Below, piece by piece: positions 33,216 to 40,714 of a stretch of 64,000 nucleotides of DNA. Where the stretch lies: contig NZ_NBVR01000020.1 in NCBI RefSeq assembly GCF_002607735.1, positions 62,001-126,000 of the forward strand, in the 5' to 3' direction. Both the position numbers and the translations under genes were made by a program. Source of the DNA: Proteus alimentorum. Lineage in GTDB: Bacteria; Pseudomonadota; Gammaproteobacteria; Enterobacterales; Enterobacteriaceae. Below the pieces are notes generated by a model. That model did not search any database. It had not been told where the DNA came from and worked only from the letters and a program-made list of their open reading frames with translations. Each line of letters opens with the position of its first letter. The stretch's first letter is position 1.

Positions 33216-34339
33216 TATTTCAAATAAAGTAATAAATCATTTAATGCATTTTTATTAAACTGTAGATAGTTATTAATATTAGCATCATTAAGCTCTAACT
33301 CATTGATAACATTTTTAATGTATGATGTTTTTTGTCTATTCTTCACTTTGTATTCATCAAAAATTAATTTTATTTTATCTTTATATATATCATTACTGTT
33401 ATCAAAAGTTTCATACACCTCAAAATCAAAATTAATTGATTTATTATCGTTCATCATCGCTTCTTGTATATAGGATGGCAATAACGTTTTTAAATTATCA
33501 CCAACAATCCGTATCCTTTTATTATTTTCAAAGCTATTAAGATTCATCTTTATCTGTTTTAAGGTATTTTCTAATTTTAATAGAAATATTTCACTCCTCA
33601 TTTCTTTTTCTTTTAAATCATGAATAAATTTAATTAGATTGTTAATATAATCTTCTTTATTTGTTTTATTTATTTTTTTTAAATCATTTATATTTTTTAT
33701 TTTTCTAACTTTATTCTCTTTACTCTCCCCATCGCCATAAATAAAGTCGAGCAACTTAAAAATACTCTCTTTATAAAAAAGATCATTTTTTGATATAAAT
33801 TTAAAACATTCCTCACTATCAGTTTGTTTTAATATGCTTTCATTCTTTTTATTTTCTATTGAATACATCAACTTATTTAAAATTGAATATAACAATAAGA
33901 AATCACCCTTTGTTTTTACATTATTATTCAAATAGATATTAATATACTTACTTTCACTTTCATCTATATCATTGTTCATCCTTCGTTGTAAAAACGAGGA
34001 AATTTCATTATTAAGATTACAATAATCTATTGTGATCCTATCAGAATTAATAACTTTTTTATTTCTCAATGAGTTTAAAAAGTAGAAGCTATTTACTCTT
34101 TCATAATTATTATGATTCAAAATAAAATCACAACTTATTTTAACATTTATTATTTCTTTTATAAAATCAAAAACCCTTTGGAAAAAACCACTCTTCTTAT
34201 ATGATAAAATAAAACTCCTATTTATATTATCAATTTTATCAATTAAATTTCTCACACCATAATCACCATTACTCACGCCTCCTTTATAATGAACAATATA
34301 TTTTATATCTCTTAAAGTAGTATCATTAATAGCAATCAT
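33215..34339 (-). CDS. Unrecognised 374-residue protein downstream of pta
   Basis: Not recognised. 374 residues, rich in Asn, Lys, Ile and Asp, with no signal peptide or membrane segment visible, so probably cytoplasmic or exported by an unknown route. It is mostly helical in appearance, with a lysine/glutamate-rich possible coiled coil near residues 205-285. The gene is far more AT-rich than its neighbours, which suggests horizontal origin. It starts at an ATG preceded by AAAGGGG at five bases and lies 110 bp after pta, with a terminator between, so readthrough or its own promoter would be needed. Its place beside a secreted cytotoxin makes a virulence-related role possible but this is inference. 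Confidence 0.8.
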   Translation of the reverse strand: MIAINDTTLRDIKYIVHYKGGVSNGDYGVRNLIDKIDNINRSFILSYKKSGFFQRVFDFIKEIINVKISCDFILNHNNYERVNSFYFLNSLRNKKVINSDRITIDYCNLNNEISSFLQRRMNNDIDESESKYINIYLNNNVKTKGDFLLLYSILNKLMYSIENKKNESILKQTDSEECFKFISKNDLFYKESIFKLLDFIYGDGESKENKVRKIKNINDLKKINKTNKEDYINNLIKFIHDLKEKEMRSEIFLLKLENTLKQIKMNLNSFENNKRIRIVGDNLKTLLPSYIQEAMMNDNKSINFDFEVYETFDNSNDIYKDKIKLIFDEYKVKNRQKTSYIKNVINELELNDANINNYLQFNKNALNDLLLYLK

Positions 34340-34391
34340 AACATCCCCTTTATTGTCATTTTAAAATAAAATACTAATATTAATTGTAATA

Positions 34392-34423
34392 CAAAAAAAA
34401 GCCCTTATTACTAAGGACTTTAA
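34392..34423 (-). terminator. Terminator after pta
   Basis: On the minus strand AAGTCCTTA, a four-base loop and TAAGGGCTT (one G-U pair) are followed by a run of eight T residues. It lies 26 bp beyond the pta stop. Confidence 0.85.
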
Positions 34424-34448
34424 ATATCAAAAAAACAACAAATAAGAT

Positions 34449-37400
34449 TTAGAAATTAATTTTTAGTGTTGCATTGATACCACTTGAGCTTACATCACTA
34501 TTATATTGACCTTGGTAAGACAGCCCGAAGGTAGTTGATTTACTTAATTGCGCATCAACACCTAAGCCAACACCAAATAGATTATCTAATTTGCCACCAC
34601 GTAATGTTGCATCACCAGAATTAGATAAGAAAAGACGTGATTCAGGACGGTTATCACCAAATAAATGACTTGCAGAAATATCGCCTTTTAATGCCATATT
34701 AACGTTACCAGCCATAAATGGATATCCACCACGTAAACCAATAGTAGCGACTTGAATATCTTGTGAATCTGTCTTAGTGGTAAATTTCATATTACCGACA
34801 TTTTCATTGATATCATCAGTTGATACACGTAACCAGCTAAATCCTGCATATGGCTCAATAGAGTACTGATTAGTATTAAATTGAGTATAAGCACCCTCTA
34901 AGAAAATTTGAGTGATTTTTGCATCATAACTTGTCGAGTTATAGCCTGCATTTTGTCCTACCCAAAGTGTTCTTTTTGCATCTCTATCTTGGTTTGTATG
35001 GGTGAAACCATAGTTTAATGAAGCCACATCATACAAATTAGACACACCGTAAGCACCAATATGAATGTCGTTGCTGTCTATTTTACCGTGCTCATTCCCT
35101 TTATATTTAGTTGAACCCGCACCAAAGAACAGACCCGCTTTGGTATTTTCGGTCACATCAATTTCTGCGCCTAATAAGCCAACGTAGAAATCAACATCCA
35201 TATTGCTATGACCATAATCAGCATTGCCCCATTGACCAATGCCAGTCATCCAAATACGTGCGTTGCTGTTATCCAATTTAGCATAACGCCCTTGACCAAT
35301 ACCCATGGCTTGATCTTTCACAGTACGTGTTAACCCTAAAACATTTACGACACTCGCACTGTTGGCATTTAAATACATATCACTACCTAATGATCCGTAG
35401 GTCTTATTCAGATCTCGTTTATTCATAGGAAGTACAGCATTAAATAAATCACCGCTGCCAGTGATATCTAATGTATTAGCAATAGAACGACCATTTTCAT
35501 TATTTGCAAAAGTCACTAAAGAGGTATTTTCTTTCTTACTTAATGTGCCTGTAATAGTGTTGTCTTTTACAGAAACATTTTTATCAAATAATGCATAATC
35601 ACTATTTGAAGCCACATTGTTATTCGCTAACATTTTTGTTTTGGTGCGATTATCAACTAAATTGTCTGCATTAACAGTACCTGCCACGACAGTGTTGTTA
35701 AGGTAAATATCTTTTAATTGCCCTTCACTATCAGCACCAACATCTAAACTTGCTCCTTTATTTAATGCCATATCACCGACATTAACATCATGTCCAACGG
35801 TAACTAAATAAGTTCCTTTATCGTTGATATTAATATTGGCTTTATGACTTTCATTTGATGCCAATTGGCCTTGTTGTGTGAAAGTGTCGTTATAGCGATC
35901 GATAACACTGAATTTACCGCCATTCACATTAACTGCTTCTGTGCCAAAAGACTCAGTAAAGCCATATAAAGTACCTTGTTCAACTGTTGTACCACCACGA
36001 TAAGTATTATCGCCAGTCATCACCAATGTACCTTCACCTTTCTTAACTAACGCTCCATCATATAAGCCAGTGTCAATTTTCGCTTGAATAGCCTCAGCGC
36101 GTTTTTGGTAATACTCTTTACGCCATTTTTCAGCCTCTTCTTTATTCACAATATGCGAGGTTGGATCTGGATTACCATCATTGATAACAAAATCCGTTCC
36201 CAAAACATAATCACCACCTGCTGCAATACCTTTTTCTGTGTATTCCTTCAGCCAAGCAAGATCTTCTTGTTCACGTAAATCTAAAGCGGCTTGTGAAATA
36301 TCATTTGTCCAAACATCAAGCGGTGTCATGCTTAGGTTATATTCAAATTTACCTAAGAATTGGCCCGGACCGTACATGCCTTTATCTAAATCAGGTGTAC
36401 CCCAACCATAACGTACATCAGGTGTGCCTTCTGCGGCTGTCCAACTATCGTATAAAGAACCGTCTGGATTACGGTGATTGGCTGTTGTGAACAGCACATC
36501 ACGTACTTGCATCGCATTCATTGATCCGTAACGTGACATCAATACACCCATAGCACCTGTAACGTGAGGCGCTGCCATTGATGTACCACTAAAGGTATCC
36601 CAACCAGCATTGCCCTCTTCATCCACAACAGAAGAATAAATGTAACGACCAGGTGCAACAACGGTCCACCATTTCGCATTACCCGCTTCATTGAAGATTT
36701 TTTCTAATTCATAACCTGATTGGTCTGCATTTTGTTTAAGACCCGCGACTGCAATCCAATGTTTTTCAGCTTCAGGATTAAAGTAAGGATAAAGAGGACG
36801 ATAATATGGCTGCGCAAAGTCGCGGTTACCTGTTGTAAAGACTTGAACAACATTAGTGCCTTTGACTGCATCATAAGCAGCATCAACAAAGGAAGGTTTA
36901 TCACCATAAACTTTATTGAAGTAAAAATATTCATATTCCGTTTGTGCTGTGGTATCAACTGGCAAATGCACTGTTGTCTTACCGCCATCAGGCCCCAATG
37001 TTTCATTGGCATTAATAATACGCGGGTTGGTACCCCAACTATTATTAATGACTTGAGCTCCCGCATCGACCATGGCTTTCCAGCCTGTATAGAAATAGGT
37101 GTAATCCTGATAAGGCCCGTAGTTATTGCTGTCTGTTGCGCCAGTGTTTCCTAAGTAAACATCAGCACCCCATGCAACCCCGTGCATACCATTACCATCA
37201 CGATTTGCACCAACTGTACCAGTGACGTGTGTACCGTGTGTGTCATTTACACCTTTGATCCAGCCTCCATCAACATCAAAAGCTTGACCTATCTCGTAGT
37301 GCCCCCCTATTTCGTGAGGATAACGCATTCCCGTAGAGCCATGCACTCCTTTAGCTTTTACAGCATGAAAACGAGTGCTACTTAAATCCGAATGCGATAA

Positions 37401-37679
37401 CAATGCACCAGAATCCATTACCCCAATTTTGGCACCTTGACCATGAAAACCAAGAGCATAAGCACTAGAGGCATTCATAGCCGCTAGCCCCCAGTCTTTT
37501 TGGTATTCTTGGCTTTCCCAACTTTTGGTATCACCTAATTGTCCTGCTTCTGAATATGCAACAGAATATCCCGAAAAAAACAAGGCAGACGCAACAAGGG
37601 AAAGTTTAAATATATTATTATTTATTTTATTTTTTTTATTCATTTTATGATGATGACTTAAAGCTATTTCTTTGTTCAT
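34449..37679 (-). CDS. pta: Subtilisin-like autotransporter, Proteus toxic agglutinin (Pta)
   Basis: 1076 residues, a type V autotransporter. Signal peptide region to about residue 42 after an extended basic N-terminus. The passenger is an S8 serine protease: Asp89 in IGVMDSG, His148 in THGTHVTGT and Ser367 in FSGTSMAAPHVTG. A passenger-associated repeat (KKGEGTLVMTGDNTYRGG, about 546-563) and a long beta-helical stretch lead to a C-terminal beta-barrel from about residue 800 ending in phenylalanine (LKINF). P. mirabilis Pta is a calcium-activated alkaline protease that is both cytotoxin and agglutinin for bladder cells; published mutation of its active serine (about position 366) fits the numbering here. 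The start is set by GAAGG six bases before the ATG. The symbol pta here is not phosphate acetyltransferase. Confidence 0.9.
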   Translation of the reverse strand: MNKEIALSHHHKMNKKNKINNNIFKLSLVASALFFSGYSVAYSEAGQLGDTKSWESQEYQKDWGLAAMNASSAYALGFHGQGAKIGVMDSGALLSHSDLSSTRFHAVKAKGVHGSTGMRYPHEIGGHYEIGQAFDVDGGWIKGVNDTHGTHVTGTVGANRDGNGMHGVAWGADVYLGNTGATDSNNYGPYQDYTYFYTGWKAMVDAGAQVINNSWGTNPRIINANETLGPDGGKTTVHLPVDTTAQTEYEYFYFNKVYGDKPSFVDAAYDAVKGTNVVQVFTTGNRDFAQPYYRPLYPYFNPEAEKHWIAVAGLKQNADQSGYELEKIFNEAGNAKWWTVVAPGRYIYSSVVDEEGNAGWDTFSGTSMAAPHVTGAMGVLMSRYGSMNAMQVRDVLFTTANHRNPDGSLYDSWTAAEGTPDVRYGWGTPDLDKGMYGPGQFLGKFEYNLSMTPLDVWTNDISQAALDLREQEDLAWLKEYTEKGIAAGGDYVLGTDFVINDGNPDPTSHIVNKEEAEKWRKEYYQKRAEAIQAKIDTGLYDGALVKKGEGTLVMTGDNTYRGGTTVEQGTLYGFTESFGTEAVNVNGGKFSVIDRYNDTFTQQGQLASNESHKANININDKGTYLVTVGHDVNVGDMALNKGASLDVGADSEGQLKDIYLNNTVVAGTVNADNLVDNRTKTKMLANNNVASNSDYALFDKNVSVKDNTITGTLSKKENTSLVTFANNENGRSIANTLDITGSGDLFNAVLPMNKRDLNKTYGSLGSDMYLNANSASVVNVLGLTRTVKDQAMGIGQGRYAKLDNSNARIWMTGIGQWGNADYGHSNMDVDFYVGLLGAEIDVTENTKAGLFFGAGSTKYKGNEHGKIDSNDIHIGAYGVSNLYDVASLNYGFTHTNQDRDAKRTLWVGQNAGYNSTSYDAKITQIFLEGAYTQFNTNQYSIEPYAGFSWLRVSTDDINENVGNMKFTTKTDSQDIQVATIGLRGGYPFMAGNVNMALKGDISASHLFGDNRPESRLFLSNSGDATLRGGKLDNLFGVGLGVDAQLSKSTTFGLSYQGQYNSDVSSSGINATLKINF

Positions 37680-38070
37680 TCTGTACCTTCAGTTATATTA
37701 AAATTTAATAACATTAATTAAGGATCAAAAATAAAAGACGCGGAGATTCTCTAGCTTCTAGGGAAACAATTACTTGAAGGTCATCTCAAAAATATGATTG
37801 TTTATTATAAAAATAGATAGATTGACTACCAAATCACAAATTACTAGATAAAATAAACAAACTTAGATCAATCCTAGATATTATACAAACAAGAAAAATT
37901 AACTTTATTTAGTGTTGCACTTATTTATTTCAATATGAAAATAAATTTAATAAAAATTAGATAAATAAAAAAACAACCTCACCAAATTAATTAACAAATT
38001 AGTAAATAAAATTTTTTCTCTATTTAAGCTTAGTATAAAAAATAAATTTCACTTTATTTAATGTGCAAAA
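37680..38070. other. Long AT-rich upstream region of pta
   Basis: About 390 bp without a gene. On the minus strand a TATAAT (about 37880) follows a T-rich stretch with no good -35 element, giving a possible pta leader of about 190 bases; this is only a candidate. The 5' leader includes the imperfect repeat CTAGAAGCTAGAG near 37752-37764. The high AT content over hundreds of bases is what H-NS-silenced virulence promoters look like, which is inference. Confidence 0.4.
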
Positions 38071-38104
38071 AAAACAGTATTTTAATTTTAAAAATACTGT
38101 TTTT
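38071..38104. terminator. Terminator after ftsP
   Basis: AAACAGTATTTT and AAAATACTGTTT form a 12-pair stem around a short AT loop, with A- and T-rich flanks on both sides. It lies about 35 bp past the ftsP stop and would also act on transcripts from the other direction. Confidence 0.75.
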
Positions 38105-38137
38105 ATTTTAATTTCTTAACGTACCATTGCTTAGTCA

Positions 38138-39559
38138 CTATTCCGAAGGCGTTATTTCCATTTGCCCTACCATACCTTTATCTGCATTTTCTAATAACTG
38201 GCTATAATACAGGAAAGGGAAATGCGAATAAGAAGGCTGTTTTAATTCCACCAGCAATTCACTTTGATCCTCAATCCAAACGGTATCTTTCCAGCCAAAA
38301 TCTGCTGGTGCAGGTTTCTGACCATTATGGTTAATCACTTTAAAACGAGCACCTTCAATATGGAAGGATTGTGGTGTCGGCACTGTTACAAGCCAACGTT
38401 CCCACCCATTTTGCTTACCGACTAAATCAATTCTTGAAAGCTCCCAACGAGCATTATTTATTCCTGGAGGGCTGTTATGCAGTTGAATGGTTCTAGGCTG
38501 AATAGAGGTGGTAATTTGTGTGTCATCTACCGCTAATTGTGCAGGTGCTTTGTCTGTCACTAATGACATTAATCCTGTTGGCCTAATGGTGAGTATATTG
38601 GCATTACGTAGTAAATTAGAGGGTTCAAAAATACCACGGAGCCTATCCATAAAGCCGGCACTTTGCCCTGCGGTAATGGTGACTTCACCACCTTCAGACA
38701 TATCAACCAATATTTCACGTCGCTCGCCCGGAGCCATTGGAATTGATTTCAACTCAACGGGGGATGTTAATAAACCCTGATCAGAAGCAATAAGGTAAAG
38801 TGAACGACCATCATTTGCAGTTAGTTCATAACGACGAGCATTAGATGCATTGACTAAACGCAAGCGGATCCAACCTCTAGAGACTTCAATATAAGGATCT
38901 TCACGTCCATTGACTAGCAATGTATCGCCATAGAAACCCTCACTAGCAGCTTCTTTGTCGTATTGCGGGGTGCCAAAATTATCAATCCGCTTATCTTGAA
39001 TAATGATTGGAAAGTCATTCACTCCATAATGTTTTGGTAAAGGTAGGGATTTGCTCTCTTCATCTTCCACAATCCACATTCCCACCAACCCATTATAAAC
39101 ATGAGGTGCCATTTTAAAGGGAGTATTGGCGTGATACCAACATGTTGCTGCTTTCTGACGAATAGGCAATACTGGCGACCAATAAGCACCGGGCGACATT
39201 AATCGTGCCGCACCACCGACTTGAGTACCCGGAACTAATAAGCCGCTTACTGTCATTGATACCGCTTCATTAAGACGGTTACTATAAATAAGTTTTATAT
39301 CATCGCCACTTTTGACTTTGATTGTCGGTCCCGGCGTTGAGCCATTGATCCCCCAAACTTCCGCTTTCTGCGTCCCATTAAACGCCCAGTGTACATTCTG
39401 CAAAGTCAAAAATAGCGGCTGACCACGACGAGATTCCAACAATGGCGGTATAGGTAATTGTTTATCATTGACTGATTCAGCACGAACAGAAGAAGATATA
39501 GAGCCCAGACATACCGCTAAGCCTGAAGCCTGAATAAACTGGCGACGACTAAATGACAT
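38138..39559 (-). CDS. ftsP: FtsP (SufI), Tat-exported cell-division protein
   Basis: 473 residues. The N-terminus SFSRRQFIQASGLAVCLG is a twin-arginine signal. The protein has the three cupredoxin domains of multicopper oxidases, including TCWYHANTPFK near residue 135, but the C-terminal copper-ligand region reads HFPFLYYSQLLENADKGMVGQM and lacks the His-Cys-His cluster, as expected for SufI, which binds no copper. In E. coli it stabilises the divisome under stress. It follows plsC on the same strand, as in E. coli, but 340 bp containing an inverted-repeat element separate the two. Confidence 0.94.
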   Translation of the reverse strand: MSFSRRQFIQASGLAVCLGSISSSVRAESVNDKQLPIPPLLESRRGQPLFLTLQNVHWAFNGTQKAEVWGINGSTPGPTIKVKSGDDIKLIYSNRLNEAVSMTVSGLLVPGTQVGGAARLMSPGAYWSPVLPIRQKAATCWYHANTPFKMAPHVYNGLVGMWIVEDEESKSLPLPKHYGVNDFPIIIQDKRIDNFGTPQYDKEAASEGFYGDTLLVNGREDPYIEVSRGWIRLRLVNASNARRYELTANDGRSLYLIASDQGLLTSPVELKSIPMAPGERREILVDMSEGGEVTITAGQSAGFMDRLRGIFEPSNLLRNANILTIRPTGLMSLVTDKAPAQLAVDDTQITTSIQPRTIQLHNSPPGINNARWELSRIDLVGKQNGWERWLVTVPTPQSFHIEGARFKVINHNGQKPAPADFGWKDTVWIEDQSELLVELKQPSYSHFPFLYYSQLLENADKGMVGQMEITPSE

Positions 39560-39718
39560 ACTTTCTCCGCAACAAAATACAAAAATTCCTATCGCGTAAT
39601 CTAAATGCTATGACAGGAAAAAAGCTGCTGTGATTTAAAGACAAAAGGACTTAAATGAAATTACGGGAGCATAATAGCGCGGATATGACATAAATCCTAA
39701 AAATAGTTGATAACCAGC

Positions 39719-39839
39719 ACTCTAAATAATTCAAAATACAACTAGGCGACAAGTGAATGAGTCGCTAGGAACATGCATAAGTATGTGACGAGTGCGAATG
39801 AGCGTAGTCAACAACGCTGCACCTTGAATTATTTAGAGT
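39719..39839. repeat. 121 bp element with 15 bp terminal inverted repeats
   Basis: ACTCTAAATAATTCA (39719-39733) is repeated as its exact reverse complement TGAATTATTTAGAGT at 39825-39839. Inside are two smaller hairpins: GCGAC...GTCGC (about 39737-39756 region) and AGCGT...ACGCT (about 39801-39817). It carries no gene. The inner sequence with CATAAGTATGTGAC resembles dispersed intergenic repeats of other enterics as I remember them. It lies between plsC and ftsP. No second copy was seen in this window. Confidence 0.75.
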
Positions 39840-39845
39840 ATAACA

Positions 39846-39872
39846 ATATAAGCCTGAAGATCAGGCTTATAT
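39846..39872 (-). terminator. Perfect 12 bp hairpin downstream of plsC
   Basis: ATATAAGCCTGA, three bases, then TCAGGCTTATAT. On the minus strand the sequence after it (TGTTATAC) is only weakly U-rich, so it could be a modest terminator or an mRNA 3' stabilising hairpin for plsC. Confidence 0.6.
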
Positions 39873-39900
39873 TCGTACAAACAAAGAAACTAAATAAGTA

Positions 39901-40650
39901 TTAATTTAATTTACCGGGAAAATCACGCTTATTCATTTCTTCAACTTCTTTATCTAGCTCTTCGATTTTCGCTTTCATAATTTGACGACAATCTTCTGCT
40001 AATTCTCGAACTTGATCTTTGGTGTATTTTGAAACATCAATGGGGGGCAACATTTCAACAATAACGTAACCATTATTCCAACGGTTTAGCTTAATTTTAT
40101 CCTGCGTTGTGGAAACACAAACAGGAATAATAGGCACACCGGCTTGAATAGCGGCATGGAACGCCCCCGTTTTAAACGGTAAAAGGCCACGGCCACGGCT
40201 ACGAGTTCCTTCAGGAAACATCCAAACAGAAATCTTCTTCGATTTAATTTGATCAGCAACTTGTGAAATAGTGCTGTGTGCTTTAGAGCGGTTTGCTCTA
40301 TCAATCAAAATATTACCGGTTATCCAATACAACTGACCAAAGAAAGGAATAAAAATTAAGCTTTTTTTACCCACTGTTACGGTATTAGGTTGTACCGCAT
40401 TTGACATCGTCACCATGTCAAAATTATTTTGATGGTTTCCGATATAAATACTTGGGCCATAGCTTTCCGCTTCTTTTGGAAAACGCTCAACAAGCTTAAT
40501 TCCAAAAACACGAGATAACTTGCCAAATGCTCGTCCGTAAGTCATTACATGTTTTGGATTTCTAGGTGAAAACATGCAATAAATCATTCCAAACGTCACC
40601 ACAATAATGGTGTAAAGAATGACAATAATGCCTCGAATAATGGCTAACAT
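39901..40650 (-). CDS. plsC: 1-acyl-sn-glycerol-3-phosphate acyltransferase
   Basis: 249 residues from the ATG at 40650, near the 245 of E. coli; the open frame reaches a TTG 17 codons upstream but the family begins with the membrane helix MLAIIRGIIVILYTI. It acylates lysophosphatidate to phosphatidate at the inner membrane. The acyltransferase motifs are NHQNNFDMV (NHxxxxD) near residue 73 and FPEGTRSRGRG near residue 145. It follows parC by 64 bp, the E. coli order parC-plsC-ftsP. Confidence 0.95.
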   Translation of the reverse strand: MLAIIRGIIVILYTIIVVTFGMIYCMFSPRNPKHVMTYGRAFGKLSRVFGIKLVERFPKEAESYGPSIYIGNHQNNFDMVTMSNAVQPNTVTVGKKSLIFIPFFGQLYWITGNILIDRANRSKAHSTISQVADQIKSKKISVWMFPEGTRSRGRGLLPFKTGAFHAAIQAGVPIIPVCVSTTQDKIKLNRWNNGYVIVEMLPPIDVSKYTKDQVRELAEDCRQIMKAKIEELDKEVEEMNKRDFPGKLN

Positions 40651-40714
40651 AAGTTTTAGCGTCCTAAATAGAAGTGGGTCAACAGACCCACTCAATATCA
40701 ATTAAGTATTAGAT

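Noticed and set aside
36720-37154. 144-residue open frame antisense to pta
   Set aside because: It lies wholly within the pta protease domain, lacks a ribosome site and has no recognisable protein character.
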